Assembly: GCA_026391835.1 (NCBI GenBank)
Contig: JAPLDF010000043.1
Coordinates: forward strand, 57,869-121,868
Source: Bacteroidota bacterium
GTDB taxonomy: Bacteria > Bacteroidota > Bacteroidia > Bacteroidales > FEN-979
DNA: 64,000 nucleotides
Direction: 5' to 3'
Position numbers and translations under genes: made by a program. This document shows, piece after piece, positions 38,366 to 47,879 of this stretch (position 1 is the first letter of the stretch; the number at the start of each line of letters is the position of its first letter). The notes under the pieces are model-generated. The model had not been told where the DNA came from. It worked only from the letters and a program-made list of their open reading frames with translations, and searched no databases.

Positions 38366-40609
38366 TTAATGACGCAATTTTGCCAGGCCGATGCAGAACA
38401 GGTGGTGCTGCCCCCTGATGAGAACCAGGCCATCCGTGATGGCAGGAGTCGACATGCATATTTCTCCCACGGGATTCACCGTGATCAGTTCATATTCGGG
38501 CCCTGACCGGATGACAAACACCCCGTTTTCTTCGCTGGTACAATAAATTTTTCCGTCGGCTGCTACCGGGGAAGCGGAAAATGCGCCTCCGCCCCTGATC
38601 GTCTCCTTGTATTTGATCACACCGGTGGCTGCATCGTAGCAGATCAGCAACCCCTGGTTGGCCAGCGTGTAAAGGTATCCCTGGTATGCAAGCGGCGTAG
38701 GCATGTAGGTTCCTCCCCGTTTTTTGCGCCATTTTATGAATTCTCCCGTATCGGTGCTGTCGGGGATCGAAATATCGCCGCTGCCACCCGGTTTGATGGC
38801 GTAGACGGGGTAAACCGGGGGATAACCGGCTGTGACAAATATCAGGCTGTCATTGAATACGGGTGTTCCGACTGTTATTTCCGAATTGGGGGATAACCGC
38901 CACAACTCTTCCCCGGTTCCGGGGTTATAGGCACGGATGAACCGGGATGCATTGGTTACCAGTTCTTCGCGCATTTTGCCCTGGAACAGTACCGGTGTAC
39001 CCCACGATGAGATCTCATCCCGCCTGGTTTTCCACACTTCATTCCCGGTCTTAAGGTCATAGGCGGCAATAAATGAATCTTTGGAACGGTCGCACTGAAC
39101 AATGACCAAACTCCCGCAGATCACCGGAGAACTGGCATGCCCCCACTGTGTCTCCTCATTGAAAAACCAGCCTGCATCCAGCACCCCGAGGTCTTTACGC
39201 CACTGCTCCCTGCCGTTGAAGTCATAGCAGATCATGCCTTCCGATCCGAAGAGGGCCACAACATATTCGCCGTTGGTGACCGGTGTTGAATTGGCCTGGG
39301 ATGCCTTTACATGGCGTTTGACGCGTGGAACTCCTTCATAGGCTTTCTTTTCCCAGCGGATCTCCCCGGTAAGTTTGTCGAGGCAATAGATTTTCCAGAG
39401 GTGCGATGAACTGTCGGCGGCGGGTTCAACATCGCCAAACAGCCCGACCCGGTATTCTGAGGCGGTATCGCTGCTTTGTGCCGTGATGATGAAGATGTTG
39501 CTGTCCCAAACGATGGGTGAGGCATGTGCAAGCCCCGGGATATAGGTTTTCCAGAGCAGGTTCTTGCCGGTTTTCGTATCCCAGGTCAAAGGGGGGTGCT
39601 GCCCGTCGGCAATTCCAGTTGCCCGGTTTCCCCTGAACGATGGCCAGTTGGCAGGTTTTTCAGCCCTGGCCTCATCTTCGGTCAGGAGGGGTTGCGCGAT
39701 GTGGCTGGTTTCCTCTTCCCGGATCCTGTGATAACTTATTGCTCTTTCCGGCTGAATTAAGGTTATCCCGGCTATTGTGCCTGCAACCCGCTGAACTGAA
39801 ATCGATAAACCCGGGATATCCGTAAACAAATAGACGCTGTCGCTGACAAACCTGAGGTTATAGGCGGGGGAACCGTCGAAGCTGGCTGTGAGCATGCCGT
39901 TCGCGGTATCCAGTTCCGCTTTGTTCATCTCATTGTTCTTATAGGTTCCCCTCAGGGCGGTATCCACAATGCCGGTTGGCTGCGTGGCAGTGACTTCAGG
40001 CATCCTGGCACCTGCCTCCTTCAGCAGAGCGATGATCCTCGTATTTTTATTTGCTGTGGCGGAAACCAGCGCCTGGGTCAATAGTGAGTCGCTTTTTGTC
40101 ACGTGTGCGAAGGCCACCCTGAACATGGCGGTATCGTTGCCAGGAATTGCGTAAAACAATACTTTTGCGGCGCCGGGGGCGCCCTTGTCAAGCATCAGGT
40201 TGACCACCCCTGCAAGCCCTTCGCCTGCAGCGCCTAAAACAAGGTCTTCATTTTTCAGGTCCGCGCCATGGTTGATGACACTCGTCAGCACCGGGATGTT
40301 CTTCTTGTAAATAGCCCAGCCCAACGGGGTATCCCCGTAAAATGTGTCTTTTATATTGGGGTCCGCCCCGTGATCCAGCAGAAGGTCGACCGCCGCGAGG
40401 TTTCCTTTGTCCATGGCAAAGAACAGGGCTGTGACGCCATACCTGTTTTTTGCATTGACATCCATTCCTTTGTCCAGGAACTCTTTCAGGGATTTAACAT
40501 CATTGGCCCTGGCAGCCCTGAAGAATAGCTCCTTTTGCTCTTCCTGGGCCCGGAGCGACCATGTACCAAAGATGATACACATGGTTACGAAAAAGATCCT
40601 GGAATTCAT
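38366..40609 (-). CDS. Ankyrin-repeat / PQQ beta-propeller fusion protein (about 747 aa)
   Basis: Signal peptide (MNSRIFFVTMCIIFGTWSLRAQ), then four to five ankyrin repeats (about 25-190; GMDVNAKNRYGVTALFFA, HGADPNIKDTFYGDTPLGWA), a beta segment about 200-300, and an eight-bladed-type PQQ-like propeller about 320-745 (NWPSFRGNRATG, SPIVWDSNIFIITA, VYCLDKLTGEIRW-like blades, GTPVFNDSLIFVTAG). The propeller family includes BamB and the PQQ dehydrogenases, but the cofactor-ligand Cys pair and Trp-docking pattern for PQQ enzymes are not evident, so a binding or scaffolding role is more likely. The ATG at 40609 is preferred over an upstream GTG at 40651. The ankyrin-propeller combination in one exported chain is unusual. 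Confidence 0.88.
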   Translation of the reverse strand: MNSRIFFVTMCIIFGTWSLRAQEEQKELFFRAARANDVKSLKEFLDKGMDVNAKNRYGVTALFFAMDKGNLAAVDLLLDHGADPNIKDTFYGDTPLGWAIYKKNIPVLTSVINHGADLKNEDLVLGAAGEGLAGVVNLMLDKGAPGAAKVLFYAIPGNDTAMFRVAFAHVTKSDSLLTQALVSATANKNTRIIALLKEAGARMPEVTATQPTGIVDTALRGTYKNNEMNKAELDTANGMLTASFDGSPAYNLRFVSDSVYLFTDIPGLSISVQRVAGTIAGITLIQPERAISYHRIREEETSHIAQPLLTEDEARAEKPANWPSFRGNRATGIADGQHPPLTWDTKTGKNLLWKTYIPGLAHASPIVWDSNIFIITAQSSDTASEYRVGLFGDVEPAADSSSHLWKIYCLDKLTGEIRWEKKAYEGVPRVKRHVKASQANSTPVTNGEYVVALFGSEGMICYDFNGREQWRKDLGVLDAGWFFNEETQWGHASSPVICGSLVIVQCDRSKDSFIAAYDLKTGNEVWKTRRDEISSWGTPVLFQGKMREELVTNASRFIRAYNPGTGEELWRLSPNSEITVGTPVFNDSLIFVTAGYPPVYPVYAIKPGGSGDISIPDSTDTGEFIKWRKKRGGTYMPTPLAYQGYLYTLANQGLLICYDAATGVIKYKETIRGGGAFSASPVAADGKIYCTSEENGVFVIRSGPEYELITVNPVGEICMSTPAITDGLVLIRGQHHLFCIGLAKLRH

Positions 40610-40790
40610 ATTATCCGAGTTTACATTGTCAAACTTAAAAAAAAATAGCACAGGAAATAAAAAGGCAATTTAAAATCTTTATACAAGGATACTGGACTGA
40701 TCCCGATGGCAGAAGCATGGATTAAGGTTGGGTTTTCCCGCAAACAGCCAGACACGAATCCCGGGTGTTTTTTTTTCATCCATTTCCATA

Positions 40791-40798
40791 TACATTTG
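40791..40798 (+). promoter_or_regulatory. -7 element for the GT-C/TPR gene (TACATTTG)
   Basis: TACATTTG is a perfect TAnnTTTG, 46 bp upstream of the ATG at 40845. The -33 region is a T-run with no clear TTG. A short CCGGC/GCCGG hairpin follows in the leader. Confidence 0.45.
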
Positions 40799-40844
40799 CA
40801 GTGTGTAATCCGGCAGGTTTTAGCCGGCAGAAAAAGCTCACGTA

Positions 40845-42545
40845 ATGGAAAAAGTAAATGTGAATAAGGAACCCGGTTCAGCCGGCAAGTCCAGACAATC
40901 AACATTAAATGCGCTCCCCGAACGAAACCTGTGGTTTCTGCGCCAGGGCTACGTGCTGTTGTGGTTCGCCATAGCAGCATTCCTGTTGTTCGGGCAGACT
41001 GTCAGCTTCAATTATACATACCTGGATGATCAAACGCTTATCCTGAACAACATGGATAACCTGAAGTCCACCTCCTATATTTCAAAAGCGTTCAGCGAGG
41101 ATGTTTTTCACTCCCCATCGTTAAATGGTTATTACTACAGGCCCGTCCTCACGCTTTCGTTCATGGCGGATGCGATGACCGGCAAAGGGAGCTTTGCCAT
41201 GTTCCATTTTTCAAATATCGTCTACCATATCCTTGCAACCTTCCTGCTCTTCCTGTTTTTTGTCGCTACAGGGTACGACCGGACGAAATCATTTTTATTC
41301 GGGCTCATCTTCCTCGTCCACCCGATGATTACCCAGGCGGTGGCGTGGGTCCCCGGGCGCAACGATTCACTGCTGGCCATTTTCATCCTCGGGGCATTCA
41401 CCTTCTGGTTGAAATACCTTAAAACCGGAAGCAGCAAATACCTCCTGTTTCACCTGCTGTTCTACGTTATTGCGCTGCTTACCAAGGAAAATGCCGTCGT
41501 ATTGCCTGTGATGATCATACTCTACAGCTCGCTGTTGCTTCGCACGCCGGTGAAAAAGTATTTTAGTGCCGGGGCTGGATGGGCCATCATCACCATCATC
41601 TGGGCGACGGTGCGGTACAATGCTCTTGGTGGTGCAAATGAATTGCCTTTTTCCACGCAACTTTTCTCCATCTTTAAAAGTCTGCCGGCGGTGCTGCCTT
41701 TCCTTGGGAAAGCGCTCTTCCCCTTCGACCTTTCGGTATTCCCGATTTTCGCCGACATGAAAGTGTCTACGGTTCTTGGTATCGTGGCAATCGGTGTGCT
41801 TGTATCCCTTGCCTGGATCACCAAACCGAAGCAATGGTTCTATTATTTCTTTGGCATCCTGTGGTTCATTGCGTTCCTGGTACCTTCATTTGTGACACTG
41901 AATAACCAGATACCGAATTTTTCGGAGCACCGCAGCTACCTCTCCCTGGCGGGGATTTTGATTTTTTTCATGGGATGCGGACCGGTTAAAAAAGCCAATT
42001 TTTCGCACAAAATCCCGCTCCTGTTCCTGGGAGGTCTGCTCCTGCTTTTCACAGTCCTGACATTTCTCCACACCCGGCACTTCAGGGATCAGTTTGCCTT
42101 CTGGCAGAATGCGGTTGATTCTTCGCCGTCCCATGCGTTTAATTACAACAACCTGGGCGCCATGTATTTCCTGAAAGGTGAATTTGTCCAGGCAGAACCT
42201 TATTTCAGGAAAGCGCTGAAGATCAACCCGGTTGAGCCCATGGCCAACAGCAACACCGGCCTGATTTGCATGAATACCGACCGGCCCGACGAAGCTGAAA
42301 AATATTACCTCGAAGAGATACGGATCAACCCGAACTACGACCACGTATATTACAACCTTGGGTTGCTATATTATAACCATGGCCGGCCTGAAGAGGGCCT
42401 CCGTCAATGGGAAAAAACCCTGACAATCAACCCCACGTATGTCGATGCATATAAGGCGCTGCTGTTTGCCTATGAGAAGATGGATCGCAAGGCCGATTAT
42501 GACCGGATTGTCACAAAGGCAAGGGAGAATGGGGTGATCCGCTGA
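40845..42545 (+). CDS. GT-C-like membrane glycosyltransferase with TPR tail (566 aa)
   Basis: About ten membrane helices (about 35-420) followed by three TPR motifs (about 435-560; NYNNLGAMYFLKGEFVQAEPYF, NTGLICMNTDRPDEAEKYY, YNLGLLYYNHGRPEEGLRQW). The first extracytoplasmic loop has YLDD (Asp61, Asp62), the acidic motif expected in GT-C enzymes using polyprenyl-phosphate sugars, and NGYYYRPVLTLSF and NDSLLAIFILGAFTFW segments typical of the bacterial relatives of TMTC O-mannosyltransferases. If active it would glycosylate exported proteins. O-glycosylation of secreted proteins is known in Bacteroidota, so the large T9SS cargo next door could be targets; that is inference. Confidence 0.83.
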   Translation: MEKVNVNKEPGSAGKSRQSTLNALPERNLWFLRQGYVLLWFAIAAFLLFGQTVSFNYTYLDDQTLILNNMDNLKSTSYISKAFSEDVFHSPSLNGYYYRPVLTLSFMADAMTGKGSFAMFHFSNIVYHILATFLLFLFFVATGYDRTKSFLFGLIFLVHPMITQAVAWVPGRNDSLLAIFILGAFTFWLKYLKTGSSKYLLFHLLFYVIALLTKENAVVLPVMIILYSSLLLRTPVKKYFSAGAGWAIITIIWATVRYNALGGANELPFSTQLFSIFKSLPAVLPFLGKALFPFDLSVFPIFADMKVSTVLGIVAIGVLVSLAWITKPKQWFYYFFGILWFIAFLVPSFVTLNNQIPNFSEHRSYLSLAGILIFFMGCGPVKKANFSHKIPLLFLGGLLLLFTVLTFLHTRHFRDQFAFWQNAVDSSPSHAFNYNNLGAMYFLKGEFVQAEPYFRKALKINPVEPMANSNTGLICMNTDRPDEAEKYYLEEIRINPNYDHVYYNLGLLYYNHGRPEEGLRQWEKTLTINPTYVDAYKALLFAYEKMDRKADYDRIVTKARENGVIR

Positions 42546-42559
42546 AGGGGGAGCCCTGG

Positions 42560-45500
42560 TTACCTGTCAATAATAATCCTCCGGGACAGGGTAATGTGGC
42601 CGGTTTGCAATACCAGAATGTAAATTGAAGGAGGCAGGCCTTCCAGGTCAAAAGTGAAATTTGCCTGCCCCTTGCAATTGAAAGGTTTGGTGTCTTTCAC
42701 TTTTCCTGTAGCATTTATCAGTTTGATACTACCGGATGAGGTACATGGAAAATCAACGGCAACATGCAGTATATCTGCAGCCGGATTGGGAAAAACTTTA
42801 AACAAAGGTGGAATTATGCCTATGCCATTCACCGAAAGTCCATACAGGTCAATCTCCGTGAGTTGATAACACCCGGCGAAATCGCTTACGATTACAAGGT
42901 ATTTCCCATTCCCCAGGCTCACTGCAGTTGGTTTGTTTTGGTGAAGCGAATCGTTCCAATGGTAATGATATGGAGGTGTTCCGCCTAAAGCGAAAACGGT
43001 GGCTTCACCGTCGAGCTCCGGTGTGTCGGGATTATCAGGAACATATGAAGTGGAAATCATGAGTTCCGGCGGAGTTGTGATGGTGATTTGTCTGGATGCC
43101 TTACAGTTCAAGGTATCTCTTACTGTCAGAATGTTGGTGCCGGCTGGCACGTGATAGGCTACACTATCGCCGGAAATGCCTTCCCACAAATACGTAAACG
43201 GCGGGATCCCGCTCACAACATGCACCCGAACAGTGCCTCCTTCTCCAAAACATTCGGGTTCCTCGATCACAAGGGTTACCTGCACAGTATCCTGTTTGAT
43301 ATTTATATTTTTTGCCATGGAGCATCTCATATCGTCTGTAACAAGACAGCTATAGGTACCTGAAGCGAGACCTGTTATGATCTGTTCAGTGCCTCCGTTG
43401 TTCCAAAGGTACTGATATGGCGGTGTTCCTTCCGGTGCGATTCGGGCGATGCCATCCTGCAGGCCATAACAACCCACACTTTTCCCTGAGATGGCCGCGC
43501 TGATCGTTGACTGTGAAACAGTAGCAGTATCCTTTGCCTGGCATCCCATGTTGTCGGACAATCTGACCAGGTAATCCCCAGGAGCCAATCCCGAAACAGA
43601 CTGCCCCGTACTTCCGTTACTCCATTGATAGGTGAAAGGGGCTTCGCCTGCAACAGGTGTTGCAGTCATGGTACCGTCATTGCCAGGTATACAACTGGCA
43701 TTAAGGCTACCTGCGATGGCGCTGAACCCGAAACACCGCGAACACTCCTCCGATACCTGAACAACCTGATACTGCGAACCCGCAAATATTTCAAGATGGC
43801 CATCGTGGTTTATATCCGACAATTTCAATGCGTCATAACTTCCTGCTTCTGGGCCAAAACCCTCGGTTGACACGATATCGCCAGAGGTATTGGCAATGAA
43901 TATCTTTCCGCCACTGGTAAACACGAATTCTGGCAATCCTCCACTACCGGGGTTTATCACCCTTACTCCTTCTAACAACCCATTCCCGGCCTGAAGCAAT
44001 AAGGTAGTAAGGTTTGACTGACGGTCCATCATCAGAATTTTTCCATTGTCGGTGCATGCGATGATCTCGGATACACCGTCACTGTCCCAATCATATAGGC
44101 AGATGTTGGTACAGTTTGACTCCGTGCTGGTCCATTGTTCATGCGTAATCCCATCAAAAACTGTAATGTATCCGCTACAGACGATCATTTCGGGGTTCTG
44201 GTCACCGTCAACATTTCCGGTCTTTACCGACTGTACGCCATTCCCTGGCAACAAAGGGCTGGCCCACTCAACCGAAAATGTGACAGGATTGACTACAAAA
44301 AGGTGATCGTAATCACACATTACCAGTTCCGACGTTCCATCGTTGTCTGCATCTGCCACATCGAGACCAAGAAATGAGTCTACTCCTCCTGAAGTAAATA
44401 TTTTTGATGATATCACATGGTGGGTTACCCCGCTAACAATATACACTGCACCCTGGTAAACTTTATCTGCCCCCACAATGATCTCCTTTATGGAATCACC
44501 TGTCAAGTCAGCCAGTTCCAGGCAATGGATGCCATTATGGTTCCATTGGAAAAAGTTGATGTCACTCTGCCATTCAAGCACCCCGTCTACGCCGTCAAAG
44601 ACAGAAAGTATGCCGCTGTCATAATCTGAACCGCTTTGTGATGAAACGGTTACGATCTCATCCTCACCATCCCCGTCAACATCGCCGGTTTCAACATCAT
44701 AGAATGGCCCGCAGAGTTCCCCGGAAGTGAATTCAAGCGCCTGGTCGGTAATGTTGTAAATATACAGGTAGTCGGTTCCTGACGAAGAGCATCCGCCTCC
44801 CCATAGCACTTCGGGAAGGGAATCGTTGTCAACATCGGCCACCCCGATCTGTGTAACTCCGTCATACTCGGGTATTTGCCACATCTCCAAGAGCGTCTGC
44901 GAATTGACACAATGAACATTCCCCCACTGTCCGTCACCATAAAGAATCTCCTTTTTTGCATCTCCATCCACGTCGGCTGCGATCATGGCATCAATATCAC
45001 TGCACTGGATCGTTCCTTTCAGTGCCTTCAGGTCGGCGTCGAACACTTCGATCGTATACCACGACTTGGCAATCACCACCTCATCCATCCCGTCGTTGTC
45101 TGTATCTGTGAGTGCAACCATGGCACCAAAAATAGCAGGCGAATAAATGGACCATTCGATAGTTGGTGTATTGGCATTTATTTCGAGGACAATCCCATTT
45201 GAATAGACGATCTCGATCCCTGGGTCGTTATCCACATTTCCCGCCGAAAACCTGTAGGATCCATAGGGAATGGTATTTCTAAGGGTAAAATTGCCGGGAT
45301 TGAAAAAATATGAGCGATCATTATCACAAGAAACGATCTCTTTTTGTCCGTCATTGTTGGCATCCGCATATAAAATGTCATTAACCTGCGCTTCCCCTGC
45401 GAAAAAGGAACCAATCCAATGCATATCGGTACCCTTGTATACCTCAATATGCCCACCGTGAAAACCAACGAATATTTCAAAAATATGATCGTTGTCAACA

Positions 45501-45868
45501 TCAAATGCCCGGATGCAGGAAATGCTGTACATGCCAAAATTAAAAGCCATCGGCGGGCTCATCCAGGTCTGTCTATAATCCTGGTGAGCAGCGTCATATT
45601 TCATTACATACCAGAACAGGCCTGATCCTGAGGCCAGGCCGCTACCAGCTGCACAAATAATCTCAGTCTTTCCGTCATGATCAATGTCTTCCGCGACCAG
45701 GGAATTGAGGCCTATGCAGGTGCCCGTTGTTCCCTGATACCATTGCGGTGAACAAACCGGTGTGACACGGTTTTGTAAATCAAACTGTTGTTTATGAAAA
45801 GTTTCCTGTGCCGAAACCATTTTTCCTGCCAGTGAAACCATGAGGAACAGTGCGGCAATCCTTTTCAT
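42560..45868 (-). CDS. VCBS/FG-GAP propeller and SprB-repeat T9SS cargo protein (1102 aa)
   Basis: Signal peptide (1-20), then a long series of FG-GAP/VCBS blades (about 40-690; DIDHDGKTEIICA, DVDNDHIFEIFVG, DADNDGTSELVMC) likely making two calcium-binding propellers, four SprB-type repeats about 725-1015 (GEAPFTYQWSNG, GTPPYQYLWNNG, IPPFTYLWEG, GGTPPYHYHWND), and a T9SS type A sorting domain about 1030-1102 (FKVFPNPAADILHV ... SRRIIIDR). Integrin-like FG-GAP propellers bind ligands or metal; no enzyme motif is seen. It converges on the GT-C/TPR gene, 14 bp apart, and has the clearest promoter in the window. Confidence 0.9.
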   Translation of the reverse strand: MKRIAALFLMVSLAGKMVSAQETFHKQQFDLQNRVTPVCSPQWYQGTTGTCIGLNSLVAEDIDHDGKTEIICAAGSGLASGSGLFWYVMKYDAAHQDYRQTWMSPPMAFNFGMYSISCIRAFDVDNDHIFEIFVGFHGGHIEVYKGTDMHWIGSFFAGEAQVNDILYADANNDGQKEIVSCDNDRSYFFNPGNFTLRNTIPYGSYRFSAGNVDNDPGIEIVYSNGIVLEINANTPTIEWSIYSPAIFGAMVALTDTDNDGMDEVVIAKSWYTIEVFDADLKALKGTIQCSDIDAMIAADVDGDAKKEILYGDGQWGNVHCVNSQTLLEMWQIPEYDGVTQIGVADVDNDSLPEVLWGGGCSSSGTDYLYIYNITDQALEFTSGELCGPFYDVETGDVDGDGEDEIVTVSSQSGSDYDSGILSVFDGVDGVLEWQSDINFFQWNHNGIHCLELADLTGDSIKEIIVGADKVYQGAVYIVSGVTHHVISSKIFTSGGVDSFLGLDVADADNDGTSELVMCDYDHLFVVNPVTFSVEWASPLLPGNGVQSVKTGNVDGDQNPEMIVCSGYITVFDGITHEQWTSTESNCTNICLYDWDSDGVSEIIACTDNGKILMMDRQSNLTTLLLQAGNGLLEGVRVINPGSGGLPEFVFTSGGKIFIANTSGDIVSTEGFGPEAGSYDALKLSDINHDGHLEIFAGSQYQVVQVSEECSRCFGFSAIAGSLNASCIPGNDGTMTATPVAGEAPFTYQWSNGSTGQSVSGLAPGDYLVRLSDNMGCQAKDTATVSQSTISAAISGKSVGCYGLQDGIARIAPEGTPPYQYLWNNGGTEQIITGLASGTYSCLVTDDMRCSMAKNINIKQDTVQVTLVIEEPECFGEGGTVRVHVVSGIPPFTYLWEGISGDSVAYHVPAGTNILTVRDTLNCKASRQITITTPPELMISTSYVPDNPDTPELDGEATVFALGGTPPYHYHWNDSLHQNKPTAVSLGNGKYLVIVSDFAGCYQLTEIDLYGLSVNGIGIIPPLFKVFPNPAADILHVAVDFPCTSSGSIKLINATGKVKDTKPFNCKGQANFTFDLEGLPPSIYILVLQTGHITLSRRIIIDR

Positions 45869-45905
45869 GGTGATAGAAGTTGGTTGTAGATGATATAGAA
45901 CATAT

Positions 45906-45934
45906 CAAAGTTATGTAATAATTCATCCCGGCAA
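45906..45934 (-). promoter_or_regulatory. Promoter of the 1102-aa surface protein gene
   Basis: Minus strand: TTG at 45934-45932, an 18-bp spacer, then TAACTTTG at 45913-45906, a perfect TAnnTTTG -7 element. The start codon lies 36 bp downstream. This is close to the Bacteroidota sigma-ABfr consensus. Confidence 0.65.
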
Positions 45935-45994
45935 TGAATATATTCTCACTCCAGGATTATATTTGATTAAAAAATGGTTCAGCACAGGAATTAG

Positions 45995-46765
45995 CTATGA
46001 TTTAAAAAATATATCATACCCGAACCGGATGATCGTTCCTGCAACAACCAGCAGGAAAAATACCCGGATAAACTTGTTCCCTTTTAAAATGGCCAGCCTG
46101 GCGCCTGCCAGGGAACCGCAGAAATTGCACACAGCCATAGGAATGGCATAATGGTACAGGATATGCCCGCTTCCTGCAAAGAACAGGATGGAACCGGTGT
46201 TGGTGGCTACATTGACAAATTTGGCGTGGGCGCTTGCCTTTAAAAAATCAAACCCAAGTACGCTGATAAAAAACAGCACCATGAAACTTCCAGCGCCGGG
46301 ACCGATAAAGCCGTCATAAAACCCGACGGCAAGGGCAAACAACCCACCAAAAATAAACTCCTGCAACGGGGTTTTCCCCGCGGTGGTTGCTGTTCCAAAG
46401 TCCTTTTTTGTATAGGTGTAAACCGCCACCACGATGAGTACGCCGAAAAGAAAGGGCTTCATGAAGGAGTTGCTTACCAGGGAGACGGTTTTGGAGCCGG
46501 CATAGGCTGCCAGCAGGGCGATCAGGCACAGGAACCCCAGCAGTTTCCACTGAAGTTTCACCCTTTTTGCATATTGCAGCGAAGCTGAAAAGGTTCCCGA
46601 GAGGGATGGTATTTTGGTTGTTCCCAGCAGCGTGGCAACAGAATGATGCGGCAGGGCAATAAGCACCGCAGGGGTTTGGATCAGGCCGCCACCACCCACG
46701 ATGGCATCCACAAAGCCTGCCGCCAGCGCGGCAAGGCACAGGAGGATCATCTCAACGGAAACCAT
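45995..46765 (-). CDS. TSUP (TauE/SafE) family permease
   Basis: About 256 residues with eight hydrophobic segments and the family signature at the start of helix 2 (GFVDAIVGGGGLIQTPAVLIAL) and in the second half (GFYDGFIGPGAGSFMVLFFI). TSUP proteins export sulfite, sulfoacetate or related sulfur anions. The ATG at 46765 lies 1 bp beyond the stop of the upstream gene (46767-46769); starts at 46780 and 46750 are also possible. It is the last gene of the operon with the PhzF-like and DUF6544-like genes. Substrate cannot be told. Confidence 0.9.
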   Translation of the reverse strand: MVSVEMILLCLAALAAGFVDAIVGGGGLIQTPAVLIALPHHSVATLLGTTKIPSLSGTFSASLQYAKRVKLQWKLLGFLCLIALLAAYAGSKTVSLVSNSFMKPFLFGVLIVVAVYTYTKKDFGTATTAGKTPLQEFIFGGLFALAVGFYDGFIGPGAGSFMVLFFISVLGFDFLKASAHAKFVNVATNTGSILFFAGSGHILYHYAIPMAVCNFCGSLAGARLAILKGNKFIRVFFLLVVAGTIIRFGYDIFFKS

Positions 46766-46766
46766 G

Positions 46767-47870
46767 TTATCTGCAAACATTGCTGTTGTATTCAATGCCG
46801 GTGATACTGAATTTCCCGTAGCACAAATCACCTTCAGGATAAGTGTACACCGCATCAGCATCACCTGCGAGCCTGTACCCGTCAACATTTTTGTAGCCTT
46901 TCAACGGGGTGGACCAGGGCAGGTTTGTCATGGAATTGTTGTCGCCGGTGGCATACCGGTCGCCGGAGATAAAGTTGACCAGTTCCCCCATGTCATTAAA
47001 ATACAGCCAGGCACTGATGGTAATATTGTTATTGGTAAATTCTGCCTTTACCTTGTTGCCGTCGGTTTCGGTCCACCTGATTCTTTTATCTACCAAGGTG
47101 GCAGGCGCCATGCAGCACATATCGTTGAAGAAGGTCACCGTTTCGGCAATATTCATCTCCTTTCCCTCCATGTACTGGACTTTAAACAATGAGAACAACC
47201 GGATATCCATGTAGGCGGTGCCGTTTTTAAAGCAGTGAAACCCTGCAATGGGCAGATGTTTCATGGTGGCTTTCATGAAAAACAAGCGGGTGGCGGGTTC
47301 CAGGAAGTTATACTGAACCGAGGTAAAGGGCATCCAGTCCGATTGCTCATTCTTCCTTATTTTTCCGGTAAATGCTATCCTGAAATTATGGACCGCTGGT
47401 TTACCGATGGCACCGGCGTATCGGATGTATCTTTTCACCGGGTCCGGCAAACTGGTGATGTCGGCTTCGGTAAGCAGTGATGCGGGAACGGTTGCTGTGC
47501 GAGCCAGGCCGCTGACAACATCCTTTTCGTAAATCCTGCTGAAACTCCAGGTGCCGTAACCGATGATAACTGCAACGAGGAGGACCACATTTATGGCTGT
47601 TCCGAATTTTGCATCCTGCCAGCTTTGAATGACCAGCACCTGGGAGAACAGGATGGCAAGGGTTGCCGGCATCCACCATATCCCTTTACCCGACAATAAC
47701 AGGATTGCAGCAACAGCGAGCAGGGCCATGGTCAGCAACCAGAATACCCCTGAAGTCCGCGTAATTGGCTGTGTAAGCTGATCGATTTCCGCAAGGTTGA
47801 ATGCCTTGACGAAACCCATCAGGTGGATGAGGCCATGAAAAACCAGGATGATGAACAAGAAAATTTTCAT
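46767..47870 (-). CDS. DUF6544-like integral membrane protein (367 aa)
   Basis: Four hydrophobic segments in the first 125 residues (IFLFIILVFHGLIHLMGFV, FWLLTMALLAVAAILLL, WWMPATLAILFSQVLVI, INVVLLVAVIIGYG) are followed by a soluble domain with PDPVKRYIRYAGAIGKP, YNFLEPATRLFFM and a C-terminal GYRLAGDADAVYTYPEGD. This matches the family I know as DUF6544 (previously DUF6920), function unknown. It is 9 bp after the PhzF-like stop and 1 bp before the TSUP start. Confidence 0.75.
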   Translation of the reverse strand: MKIFLFIILVFHGLIHLMGFVKAFNLAEIDQLTQPITRTSGVFWLLTMALLAVAAILLLSGKGIWWMPATLAILFSQVLVIQSWQDAKFGTAINVVLLVAVIIGYGTWSFSRIYEKDVVSGLARTATVPASLLTEADITSLPDPVKRYIRYAGAIGKPAVHNFRIAFTGKIRKNEQSDWMPFTSVQYNFLEPATRLFFMKATMKHLPIAGFHCFKNGTAYMDIRLFSLFKVQYMEGKEMNIAETVTFFNDMCCMAPATLVDKRIRWTETDGNKVKAEFTNNNITISAWLYFNDMGELVNFISGDRYATGDNNSMTNLPWSTPLKGYKNVDGYRLAGDADAVYTYPEGDLCYGKFSITGIEYNSNVCR

Positions 47871-47879
47871 ATGTTTTTA

